A stretch of DNA of 64,000 nt from Anoplopoma fimbria (lineage: Eukaryota; Chordata; Actinopteri; Perciformes; Anoplopomatidae): the NCBI RefSeq assembly GCF_027596085.1, contig NC_072465.1:8928053-8992052 (forward strand), given 5' to 3'. Positions 21,610-33,900 of this stretch are shown piece by piece. Made by a program: the position numbers and the translations under genes. Below the pieces are notes generated by a model that was given only the letters and a program-made list of their open reading frames with translations, made no database searches and was not told the origin of the DNA. Each line of letters begins with the position of its first letter. Positions within the stretch are counted from its first letter, which is position 1.

Positions 21610-23170
21610 AATTATCACAGCAATCAAGACCCTTTTTGTGTGCTCCCCTTTAAAAAAGTTGCCCCAATGTCCTTAGAGAAAAACTGCCATAAAATGATAT
21701 TCTACTTTCACCGGGGTAAATATTTTAACTAGCTTCATTCCTGATCATAACTACCAAATATTCATTCATTTCCCGAATTGTAACCCTTTAAATGCCTGTT
21801 TTGTTACATAATGCCACTGTTGTTTTTATGAAAAAAACAACAACAAAAAAAGTATATTCTGTAAACTAAATGATAAGGGAAATTTATCAAAATTTTTTTG
21901 TCTGGGATTAGTATCAAAATTGATTTTGAATGAATCGATGACCCAGAATGCATGATCTTATGCTGTAATGGCAGTGGGATAATTTTTTTGGTTTTAATGG
22001 GTTTTAAAGCGACATTTTTTGTCCTTAAGAGTGTCTGTATTTTGGCTACACAGCTTATTATAGAATTACTATAAGAGCAAACAAAGAAAATCAAAAAGCC
22101 AAAAATGTCCCTAATGATGAAGAAGGGTTAAGTCATATCCACCCGACCACCAACCGTACAGCTCTGATGATATGCCAAGTCATCTTGCATAAGCACAATA
22201 TTTTCAACAGTGTGGTAATGACATGCACAGTATGTCGATTTTTGAAAAACAGTTTGAACTGATTTAGATTGTAATTGTAATGTAGAATTTTGGCTTTGGG
22301 TGAGGTAGTAGGCATGTCGATGATTTAGAGCTTTATCAGGTTTTAGTTTTTCCTGTGAAGTAGGAATAGGTAAAGTAAGCCTTGATACTTTGATACACTG
22401 AAGGATCTATATCGGAGCTAATAGTGACTCCTTACAAACAACTTGCTATGGTAATCACAAATCCAAAAACATCTGTATTCAAAAACTGAATGTGGCCGGC
22501 CCCCCTCTCAGCATCAGGATCATCCTGGAGTCTGAGGGACTTTAGACCTTAATCTCCTGTCTCCTCTTCCAGTCTCTCACATAACAAAACAGACTCACTC
22601 CGTTTGTGTTGCTACTGCTCTTATGTACACTTTAACGCAGTGTTTTGTATAAATTCCTCTTTTTTTTGACAAATGGAAAAAAGTGAGTGACATAAACTCT
22701 ATGTTACTTATCAGTGCAGGTGTGGACCTCTTGTCCTACTCTAACTGTGTTCTTAAAGTTGATGTGACAAGTCCTATTTATAAAATGTCAGTCAGTATCA
22801 CAGTTGTGAACAAGGTTGGCAAAATGATCAGGGAGAGAAAATAAGAATTGTCAGCTATATATGGCAGAGGAAAAACTTTATCGGGCATTTTTGACATGAC
22901 AAGGTCTGAAATGAATTATGGTGAGTGCTATCACACACCTGGAGAGATATAACCATATAAAAAATAGAAGACAGAAAAAGAAAGACAGACAGACACAGAG
23001 TAGCAGGGAAATTATATTGCAGCATGATATTGAGAAGGAGTCACCATGGTATCTTGCCATAAGGTGACCATGGATGGATTACTGCACAGATCTAAGGGGC
23101 CCAAATAGTCAGGGTTTCCCCTGGCCTTCACCCACACAATGTCACAGAGACACGGAGCAAAAAGGTGCAG
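21610..23170. other. Intergenic, no gene seen
   Basis: This is AT-rich sequence with only short spurious open frames. Confidence 0.45.
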
Positions 23171-23175
23171 GCTCA

Positions 23176-23370
23176 AAATGACCACAAAGACACTCATAAC
23201 AACTATGAAAGGGGAAAACAGCCAAAAAGAGGCACACAATACTACAAAGAGATACAAAGCAACTACAAAAGACACGTAGAATGACTAAAAAGAGACACAA
23301 AGACAAAACACAACTACAAAGAACTCAAAACGACCACAAAGAGACCCAGAACGACAACAAAAAAAGGGCT
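23176..23370. repeat. Degenerate minisatellite, ~20-bp unit
   Basis: Imperfect units of the form GACCACAAAGAGACACAAAA (AATGACCACAAAGACACTCA, ATGACTAAAAAGAGACACAA, CGACCACAAAGAGACCCAGA) run head to tail. The same unit type flanks the retroelement tail at 3.94-4.14 kb. Confidence 0.75.
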
Positions 23371-24158
23371 AAACAACTATGTGTGTCTTACTCCTTTGAC
23401 TCACAACATTGTCAGATTATTAATACTGATGCATTAATGTGTAATCAGCATTTTACAGTCGTAGCTGCTGAAGATGGAGTTATAGGATCACTACTTGAGA
23501 CTTCCCAACATGGGGGTCGGGCCCCTCTAGAGGATCGCAAGATAAAGCTGAGGGGCCATCAGGGGAAAGAAGGGAAAATAAATTAAGAAACTCCATCATA
23601 TTATCAGCCCTCAAATATGAAATATGGGTACTAAAAAGGGTGTGAGACTAAGTCAGTACTTATTTTGAGTTTGGAATAAATGTTGGGTTAATCTCTTGTA
23701 GACTCATTATGGCACGTTCTCCACATTTCTGAACCGGTTCAGCAGAACAACCCCCGTGTTCCCACACACGGTTACAAATGTACTTCTAATTGCCATCGCT
23801 CACCTCGTACTCCCCCCTCCTTTCGCCCTCACACCCCAGCAGGCAGTGAGTAGAGGGGTGAGAGTCGGGGAAACAGGAAGGAGTGCGAGGCTGGATTGAG
23901 GCTGATGAAGGTGATGGTCATGCTATAGGTGGAAGACGGAGGGGAACAGTGTGTCCTTTAAGTCCGTGTGAGAGAGACAGCGGGGTCAGTGTGCTTGGCC
24001 TGGCCGGGTCCCTCTCTCTCTCTCTCACTCACTCACTCGCTTTCTCGCTCTCTGTCCCAAGAGCTGCTTCTCATTAAGCCTGTTTGTGTTGGCTGACACA
24101 CGGTGGCACTTAGCAGCAACACGCTCGCCCACGCGTGAGCACGCAGACACACATGCAT

Positions 24159-24300
<142 letters not shown>

Positions 24301-25481
24301 GTGTTTTGTTTGTTTTGGCAGTGACCAGGTGCCACTTAGTAAAGCCTCTAAACGCCAGCGATCAGCCGAACACACCACCGTGTTTACTTTTGCCAAGCGT
24401 GGACCCCCCCTCGATCACACTCGCGTCTTACCAGACAGAATGTGTGATGGTTATGAAAATGTATACCAGAAATTAATGTTCTGCCCATTTTCACCCCTCC
24501 ATTGGTATTGCCTTACTCTCCCAATAACCCCAGGAGCCCTTGTAACATTAATATTTCAAAACAATAATAAGAGAAGTAATTTAGTCTGTTTTTCAAGCAG
24601 TGACTGGACTTTCTATGAACAAGATATTTATGTTTGTCACCTTTTTTTATTGCAGCACAATTATACTGCCTGTTAAAAAGTGAGTCGTTCTCTAGTCACA
24701 CCATGCTACTTACTTTCTGCAAATCATTTGTAAATTAGTAAATCATTAGGCCTCTTACTAATATTATTTCCACTACTCATTAGTCTGATGATTATTTTAT
24801 CAATTCATAAATTCATTGTTTAATAAGTCTTAATGCACTATATGTGTTACTATGGTTACCAAATGATTGGCATAAATGTTCATTGGTACGGATTTCATTG
24901 GTACGGATCAGTTGAGATTGCTCGCTGAACTGACCACAGTTCACAATCAATAGGTGGATCTAGTAGTAATTTAGCTTTTTAAATTACACAACTACTTACA
25001 CAAAGTGATTGTAATTGGTCCGTCTGCTGTCAAATCACAAACAAATTAAAGTCTGCTCGAAGACTTTAATTGCTCAAAGAGCACTGAGACCCTCCTGTTC
25101 CAACAGTCTCATGCAGATAATAATCAGCAACCAGTGTGATTGGAGACCTTTCTCAGCAGCCCAAAATAGGGAGGATTCATGTGTTGTGATGCTCATACCT
25201 ACATGTTACTTGCAGAGTTTTGTCCCACAAGAGAGTAAATTAAGTTATAATATTTAATGTGGTATTGAGAAGAAGGGTGGAGAAGAAATTTGCTTCTCAT
25301 TCTTATGGTACATGGATGAAAAGAAAACGGGACACCTCTATTGCACACAGGGTTAGGGTTAATATTTAGGTTTATGGTTAATTTTCCCTATCACAACCTG
25401 AATGGGTCTCTTTGTGTCACACACATCCATTTTCATTCCACTACTGCATAGATTTGTGTTAGAGGGGATCATAGATTACAC

Positions 25482-26180
25482 CATGGACTTTATATGAAGA
25501 TTGACGACATGACATCTCGATTGCCCGTCGGTGTCTATCTGCAGGGAAAGGTCCTACTACCATGTTAGCGGATGAGACATGGGCCAAACATAAAAAAATC
25601 GTACATGTCATATACATTTTTTCCAAAGATTGGCTTCTGTCATTTTAGGTAGTTCTTATCACGCTGATGTATGTAAAGTGTTCATTTTTCTGATAAGTTT
25701 GGTTTTGATTAGTTATTTGACTCTATAAAAAGGGGGAGAGATGTCATGATTGACAGTTATGATTGACAGCTGTTCTGAGTGCAGTAGTCGCTAAGATACC
25801 TGCGCATTTCTTTGCAGAAACTGTAGAGAAGGAACATCGAGAGGAGATGTAACTTTAGCTTTCCATAACCGTGAAGGTCTGTTTCCAACATAGACTGTAA
25901 GGTATGAAGATCTTTATATATTAACAGGCTATGGTTATGGTTAACTTGATTTGTTCAGGGCCTATGCCATAAGCTGTGGCCACGCTGTGCTAGTGAACGG
26001 CATTGGTCAGGTGTGTGGGCGGGACTTCGTTAACATGGCTCCACCCCCTGAACGCTTCCGCATAGACTCTGGCTCCAAATGATGTCACCAGCACAAGATG
26101 TCAGCGCCCGTATCAGGGATATTCTAGCTTCGTTTGCGTAGAGTTGGAGATGGGTCGCTCATCTTTATATATCGTCTATG
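25482..26180. mobile_element. hAT-type MITE with perfect 8-bp target duplication
   Basis: The identical 8-mer GATTACAC flanks the element at 25474-25481 and 26181-26188. The ends are inverted: left CATGGACTTTATATGAAGAT, right (read inward) CATAGACGATATATAAAGAT. The 699-bp interior has no transposase ORF. The 8-bp duplication places it with the hAT superfamily. Related starts at 49568 and 63793 (CATAGRCTGTWTATAAG) suggest a larger family. Confidence 0.8.
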
Positions 26181-27149
26181 GATTACACACACATACGCAA
26201 ACAAACAACACAGTTGCAGTGTTTCCTGTGTTTATGTTTTGCTGATAGAAAATCGATAATACTCCTTAAAGAGCCTGACCCAGTGAGGCTCCTCTCGCCG
26301 AGGCCAGAGAAAAACACATGCCACACAGCCATCGCACTCCACAACACACACTCCTGTCACTGCACCCACACACACACTGAACACAGGAAACAAACCCAGC
26401 GTTCTCTTCTCTCCCCAAGTATAATTTGGACCCCAACCCTCCCAATTTTCTGTCTGGTACAGCCTGTGGACGGGCTGCGGAGAGCAGCGAGCGCACACCC
26501 CTGTTAGGTTTAGGTTTCCCTGCCTCTTTCCCTACACGCACCAGGAATGTCATAAACAATACATGCATTCTTAGGATCTGGCAGCACACACACACATATA
26601 CACAGGTACATGTGTATGTAGACATGCACACAGCAAGACATACATGTAAACCAACACATCCAGACAGATCTGGCTGTGCCCTCCAGCGGTTATAAAAACT
26701 ATTGTGCATAGGTTAAAACCCCATGGTCCCTTTCACACACATACACACACAGCAGGACTGTGAACACACACTCGATTCAGCGAACATTCTCCAGAGCAGA
26801 GTGTTTCCCAACAGGGTCCAGGCACACTGCAGCCCTGTGGTCAAAATGTTACAGGATGATGTTGGATTATAACCAACAGTCACTCTTTTCTTTGGAAAAT
26901 GGGGATCCCTTATGCAACGTTAAAAGCCAGGAAAAAAATACTCTGTTGGCAAAAAAATGACATTATTGCAGGTCGGGCACAGGGGAACATTTACAACTTG
27001 ACATCGATATGAATCATGTAACAATATCAACTGTGTGAAAAAGAATAATTGAGCCTTGAATCTCTGTACAGTTTATTCAGAGACCGTTTAGGCAAAAGTG
27101 GTTGGCTTCATGAAACAAAAATACAACACACAAGGGTGGCAAATCGGCT

Positions 27150-27450
27150 TAAATGGTTTATGGTTTCTTTATTGTTTATATTTTTCTTATTTTCAATGGT
27201 CAGTTCATACAAATCTGAACTAGAATGACCGCCTGCGTTCAACCTTGGGAGGAAGGTTTGTTCCAAATTTATAGAAATTCCTTCAAGGCGTTCCTAAGAT
27301 ATCGCTTTCAAGAGACTGGGACACACTTAATCCCCTTGACCTTTGACCAAATGGTAATAATTTCATCCATAGGTCCAAATGTATGTTTGTGCCAAATTTG
27401 AGAATGTTATGGACGGATGGACAATTCTAAAACATAACATACAAGAGTTT
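27150..27450. repeat. Dispersed repeat of the 'gacggatggacaa' type
   Basis: AATTCCTTCAAGGCGTTCCT, AGATATCGCTTTCAAGAGAC and TTATGGACGGATGGACAATT follow the order of a common fish repeat. A second relative is at 30550-30760. Confidence 0.5.
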
Positions 27451-28341
27451 TAAAAATGTAGGTTGCGAGGTAGAATTAGTTCATTTTGGCATCCAGGGTT
27501 CCGCAAAAGTCCTTCTAAAACTACAAATGATCTATGTTGACTCTGATAGAAATTCAATGGTATAAGCCTGTACATATGAAAATGTGGTGAGACGTCAATA
27601 ATGACACCCAATGAGAATTTTAATAAGAATCATCCAATGACAGAGCTTAAAATTCGGTTCCAAGTAAGCTATGGCCAATGAAACCTAAAATTACATTCTG
27701 CAGTTTAAATCGACAAGAATGTTACTCGGTTTGAAGATCGATCCAATAAGCACCGCGGAGGGGGCTATCGATTAACAAATCAACAATCGGCGTTACTAAT
27801 GCCGTTGTCAAACTGTTGTTGGGTGTTGACACTTATCGATATCGCTCAACATCGTAGTTTGGTTTTACTACGCTCTGCAAAACCATGTATGTTGACATGG
27901 CGTTAAATTAAGGCAGATAAGTTGGTCTTTAGTGATTAGTTTGGGCAATTTAAATAGCTCTCCCCCATTGAAATTGATTAGAATGGAGGCAATGTCAGAC
28001 TGAAGATGTAAACGGTATGTAAATAGTTGACAATTCTTTCTGATATAAGGCAAAGAACGTGCCCTTTGGCTGGCATCTTTGTCATAGAGTCAAATTCCTA
28101 GCGCTCACCTTGTTAGCTGCCGTTTCATTAGCTTGTGTAGCTCAATAAAAACTGTCCTCAAAAGTTTCCTTCATCTGCCTCTCTGAAATACGTGTTCCTG
28201 GGGTTTAATATCCATATTCTAAGTTAAACGAGTATCGATTACAGCACCATTTATTAGAATTAAAACCTTTAAAACCTAAACCCTAAACAAAGTTAAAAAA
28301 CAATTTTGTTAGCATACAAAAAGCTTCAGCTCCCAAATTAT

Positions 28342-28870
28342 AGCTGTGTCCCAATCCAGCGGCTGCAGCCTTCGGAGGAACCAACCTTAGTGGTCTATGT
28401 CGGCCGGGTCCTTTGAATACCGCGATCATTTCAGGAACGACCGAGCGGTCCCTGAAATGAGACGGTCTGGTCGACAGAGGATTTCCTGTTTGCGTCACCA
28501 GCTTTTTGCGCCCCCACCCTTTCATTTTAACATAAGCGTGATCTGATCAGGTCCCTTGTTTTTAGTTTGAACACTTGTATCTGTAGATATTCACGTGAGT
28601 TAAAACCCAATAATTTGTTTAAATGTGAATTATCCCGTTGCTGGTCCACTAGTCACCATGTCATTAAAAATAAAAAAATCAACTTCACCGGCACGCAATG
28701 AATCTTGGGATATGTTGGACCGTGAAGGATCCATCAGTTGTGTCCTCCGAATCTGGGAAAAGTAGGCTGCAGAAGGAGTCTTCGAAATGGGACAGCCTCG
28801 TCACGGCCGCTGTGACGCAATCGGTCTACAAATACACCCTCGAATGCAGCCGCTGGATTGGGACACAGCT
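28342..28870. mobile_element. MITE with long terminal inverted repeats
   Basis: The left end AGCTGTGTCCCAATCCAGCG (from 28342) continues GCTGCAGCCTTCGGAGG. The right end to 28870 is its inverted counterpart, so the inverted repeat is at least 26 bp and near identical. A short direct repeat (TAT) flanks it. No transposase is present. The internal open frame at 28698-28883 is element sequence, not a gene. The superfamily is unassigned. Confidence 0.75.
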
Positions 28871-29567
28871 TATGTCACAGTAACTTTGTTTTCCTGGTGA
28901 CGGCTTTTACAGCTATTCCTAATATGAAGACTTGACTACTCAGAAACCAACATGTTTTTTACTGTTAGCCATTGAATAAACTATTAGGTATACTTTATAA
29001 CATCCAGGAGACACTTTCTAATATGTAGAGGAACTCATTTAAATATCTTCTCTATTGCCGATTTGCAGTTGGAACCTGAAGCTTCTCCCTCTTTGCTATT
29101 TTATGATATATTGATGATATGTATGAGTCTATATTGTATTTATATGTATCTTCCCTTTCTCACATTATATTGTGTCAATGTGACGTTATAATGGGACAAT
29201 TCTAATTTTATAGTGAACTAGTGCACTGCCCGTTCGGAATTGGCCAACGTTTAGCATGAATGTTAAGTGACAGCTCTGTCCTTGAATCCAGCTATTGTTT
29301 ACCTGTTATCTTTGTATAACTGAGTTGCCTAAACGGGACTCTGGCACATGAATAAATGTTGCTGCAGTTGAATTGAGCTGCGGTTGTGTAGTTGGTGGCG
29401 ATTGAGGGTGGCAGGTCAAAGGGTTAAGGTTTCTGCGGGACGTCTGAGGACACCGTGCAGCCTGGTTAGACCCAGCTGTCAAAACACTCACACACACACA
29501 CACACAGAAACACGCACTCCAAGACAACCAGGTGTCTCTGTATGAATGAGTGTAGTGTATACCACCT

Positions 29568-29568
<1 letters not shown>

Positions 29569-29657
<89 letters not shown>
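29569..29657. repeat. (CA)n microsatellite
   Basis: This is a pure CA run. It lies ~155 bp from a TG run of similar length. Confidence 0.97.
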
Positions 29658-29659
<2 letters not shown>

Positions 29660-29812
29660 ATTTAGCATGTAACCACAGCTCAGACAGTCGAGGCTGATGT
29701 ATCGACACTGTGTGCGTGTGTGTAGAGAAAGGCCTCCAGAGGGGGGCGCTGTCTGTGTTGAAGTAGCAAACTAACGGATCAATTGCAGTTGGTAGCAAAT
29801 TCTGTGTAAGAT

Positions 29813-29813
<1 letters not shown>

Positions 29814-29889
<76 letters not shown>

Positions 29890-29898
29890 GTATGTGTG
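29814..29898. repeat. (TG)n microsatellite
   Basis: This is a TG run with a short interruption near its right end, complementary to the CA array at 29569-29657. Confidence 0.97.
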
Positions 29899-30058
29899 AA
29901 ACTGAGTCATTTTCGTGGGGCAGTCAGGGTACTGTATGTACGCATGTGTTGACTCAGGGAGATTGGCGGCTTGGTCTCGAGGGAGCTGTGGCTTAGCCGA
30001 CGCCGGCGCACTGTTAAAGCTAAACACTCCTAATTGAGGAGCACGCTTACAGGCCCTC

Positions 30059-30061
<3 letters not shown>

Positions 30062-30113
<52 letters not shown>

Positions 30114-30120
30114 TGTGTGT
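30062..30120. repeat. (TG)n microsatellite
   Basis: This is a third dinucleotide array within 550 bp, pure except for one TTTG. Confidence 0.97.
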
Positions 30121-30549
30121 CGGAGAGAGAGGGAGAAAGTGTGAGTTGGACAAGGAGGTATGGAACGAAACAAACACAGCAGTCTTGTCGTGGTAAATAA
30201 CACAGGGGCAAATGCATCAGTGGCCCTTTTCTGCCCTTTTTGGTGGCAATTTTCTGATGTCTAGATCTAAATGTAGTGTGTGTATTCACTGTTCTCTATG
30301 CCTCAAGTATTTCACTAATTTATGCGATGCATGTTGCTCTGTAAGTTATAATTAAAGCAAGGAATTAACCCATTTCGTACACACTGTATGTGAGTGTGCC
30401 TGCATATAGAATGCATTTCAATCTTAAATCACCCAAATAAAACAACAGATATAGCCCCAACAATTGTATACATCTGCCAACCAGTTAAGTTGCAGTTTAC
30501 ATCCATGTCTGCCCATCATTGTGTGAAATTGGGATAATTAGCATATGAA

Positions 30550-30770
30550 TTCTTGAGTTATTGCCCAAAACGTGTATTGTGATATCCACCAAATTACCTT
30601 GAGGCATTTTCTGAGATATTGTGTTCATGGGAATGGGAGAGAATGGGAGGGAATGGGAGAGAATGGGAGGGAATGGGAGAAATGGGAGAGAATGGGAGAA
30701 ATGGGAGAGAATGGGAGAAAATAGGACAGACGGATGGACGACCCAAAAACACGTCTTTTGCCGGCACAAA
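30550..30770. repeat. Dispersed repeat with internal GGGAATGGGAGA expansion
   Basis: ATTTTCTGAGATATTGTGTT precedes the array and GACAGACGGATGGACGACCC follows it; both are parts of the same repeat type as 27150-27450. Between them, at 30631-30720, GAATGGGAGA/GAATGGGAGG units (9-10 bp) are tandemly amplified about nine times. Confidence 0.7.
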
Positions 30771-30989
30771 AATAAAAACATGGTTAAGCGTAAAAGTTTT
30801 GACTCAAAGGTCAACTGACAACAACTTTTCCAGAGCTTTCAATTACATGATCTTCAACTAAAAAAAGCTAGTAAGTAGAACTTTCAATTAAAAATCAATT
30901 TTAGGCTACTTTTCCCAAGGTCAAGAATAAACTTGAAGCCTTGAAAATGACATTTTTCCCTTCAAACATTCAGTAGTTCATGTGAAAAT

Positions 30990-33900
30990 TTGTAAGCTCA
31001 AAGGGGCCTTGGCCCACTGCCAAACCCAAACTTGTTAAAGTTACCTCCCTCAGAGTTCATCTGACGTGAACAGCTCCTCCAAGCAGGAATGTCATATCAA
31101 TCCCACATGACGTGAATCCCACGTTGGACGGGGCAGGTGCTGCAGGTGTTGCAGATCTGCCCGAGCCGCCTCGCTCACTAAGCTTTGTTCAATGCGGGCT
31201 CTGTTAAGTGAGTGCGTGATTCCAGCGTTTCAGCAACTCCTCTGGCTGCCTCCCTTGGACGATTACGCCAGCAGGGTTTACTTAAGGATGGGAGCGTGAC
31301 AGCTGCTGGAATGCCTCTACTCTGCCCGCGGAGAACGGGACATGGGTCACACCAACACTACAGTCCCACAGGCCCGGGCAGCACGGTTTCACCAGGCAGC
31401 TCAAATGGGCCGTGGATCAGATGGGGCTGCTTCCCAACTTGGCTACAGATGCTGCCATGGATTGTACATTGTAAATGTCCTGCAGAACGTTTACATCTGT
31501 CCTTAACTTTTACACAGTTCTGTTGGTTTTATAAATATACAGTATTTCTATAATTATTCTCGCAAGTTTTTTTTAATGATGGAAAATAAGTTATGCTGTG
31601 TCGTGAATAACGGGGTTTTAGCTGGCATTTTAGAAACAGGCCCAGGGGAAGAATAATGAATCTGCAATAATACTAAAGTATTAAATCATTTCACCTGTAT
31701 TTGAATGCAAAACACTGATAGAAAAGTGTGCCTCTAGAGTGTGTTTGTACATGAGCCACCCATGAAATGTATGGCAACAGTATAGTTCCATGCAGCATAT
31801 ATTTTTTAGCTAGCACTGGAACTAAAAATCAAGAAATACCTATTTAGCTACTGCCAGTTAGAAATATAAAATCTGAGGCCAACTCCTTGGATCAGCTCGG
31901 CTTTGAATGGCACTTTATAAAATCATTACAAATTGATCTATTATTTACAAACAGACTGCAGACAATAATGATGTTTGCTTCCCTGCATTTAAAATGTGCG
32001 CATAAAAAACCCTCCATGGAAACGCTGGATTTGAAAAAAAGAAACTTTAAGCTTGGCTTTAAGCTTAATGAGGGAAAGTGCATTGAAAACAGACTTAATC
32101 CTGATACATAAAGCATGTGACTGAGATGTCCACTGAATGAAAACATCAGATATGTGTGGCATTGAGGAGACTTTTACCCTGCTCAAATTAATACATGAAT
32201 CAAAACAAACACAAAATAAATTATTGCCATCATGTTTTGTTTTCGTTAGTTTGAGATTTGAAAGGGTCTCTTTTAATTACGTTTAATTTCTTGCCCTCAT
32301 TTGGTTAAATGGACCATAACTGGTATTGCTGCTTGCACCCTCCTCGGGAACTGCTTATCGCTCTTTGACTTCATACACTCTGAAGAACGAGTTTTTTTGC
32401 TGTTCTCCAGCCAGGCTTCGGCAAGACTTTGATTGAAAGATGGTTCAACAGATCTCCTGCAAAATATTTTGGGAACTTTTCTGTTTCAAACAGTTTACCA
32501 TGACGGCTTCTTAGATGGTTCAGTGTCACAAATCAACTGTCGGGTCAGGTAAAGCATCCAGCAGCAAAAGTGAACTGCAGTCAATGAGCCCAAGCCTGTA
32601 AAGGCCCGCTGGGGACAAAATGACGTCTGCAGAGCACTGAAACATAATCCCATTGCCTTTTCCTCCTCATCAATACTCTCGGCAACTGGAAGTAGATCAA
32701 AGAACACGAGATATGCGAACAACACACATGCAGACAGGCAGACATAAATTATGTAGTATGTACATTAGAGAAATGTATATTTTTCTTAGATTGTCAGATG
32801 TGTTGCTGTGGAGGCAGAGAAATCCTGACACTTGAAATGGTGAATCCTACAATTCCCATAATGCAACTCAATAGTGCTTCCTTGGACCTTCTAAAAGCCT
32901 AAAATGTCTTTGAACTCCACAACCCCCTCGTTTTATAACACAGGCATTCTGTTAAAAATGTGTAGTCTTCAAGCCAAGAAGACCTCGACATAATCAGGGT
33001 TTTTTCTAAATACGTTTAAAGCTCTTCCAGAGCCACAGGATAACCTATTCATTTTCACAAGGTACCGAGTATACCCCATGATTTGTAAATTTTGCTTGAT
33101 GTGTCAAATTGCTATTGTGTCTGTAATTTCTGCTCTCTTAAAAAGTTTACAGCAAAGAAAGATAACAGTCCTTGATGCTCTGAATCATAGCAGCTGGGTC
33201 CCTGTTTCACTGTTCTGTTGTGTCAGAAACTTGGATTTGACTTATTAGATTTGTCTGCAGTTCCAACGTTTCATAACACAATTATATTTATAGGTATGTC
33301 ACCACACATTACCGCTGAGTGACATAATGTGCTCATGGTCCCGTCTCCCCGCTCTAAAAGCCTGTCAGAACGCTACGCTGCTGATCTAGTCGATCGGAGT
33401 TTCACCTGGGACCAAACATATCTGGAAGGCATGCTGGTCCACCGTCTCGTCCAGCTGTATTTATTTCCTGGCTGGCAGCTCAGTGATGGTGACGGTGGTT
33501 TGCATTAGTCACGGCCAGGCTCCCTCAGAGCAGTTGCGGTGCGAGTTGCTCTTGGCCCTCAGATTCAGACTGGACCAGAGACCTGATTGGTTGCCGAGAC
33601 TCCCTGCCGGATATCAAGTCTTTGGACATGCATTCACAAAGCCGACGGGTTATTTGTCTGTCTATGTGCGTATTCACTTGTTCAGACTATGGAGGAATAG
33701 CGCGCCATGGGTATAAATTCATGTTGTGTGAAAGGGGTTTATTGACATGACTGGCTGATGATTACACAATTACGAATACAGATGTGATATGGAAGCTCAT
33801 CCATTGGAGCTCTTCTAAGCAGTTTTTACAGGGGATTTTCTGCTGACTGTTTCTCTTGGGCCATGTAAGAACAGAGTTGGCTGGGCGAGGACCAGATAAA

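Noticed and set aside
22300..22322. let-7-like start TGAGGTAGTAGG
   Set aside because: Only 12 nt match, the rest of the mature sequence differs, and no complementary arm is found downstream.
30497..30861. Repetitive frames (GREWERMGGNG and its complement)
   Set aside because: Product of the GAATGGGAGA minisatellite.
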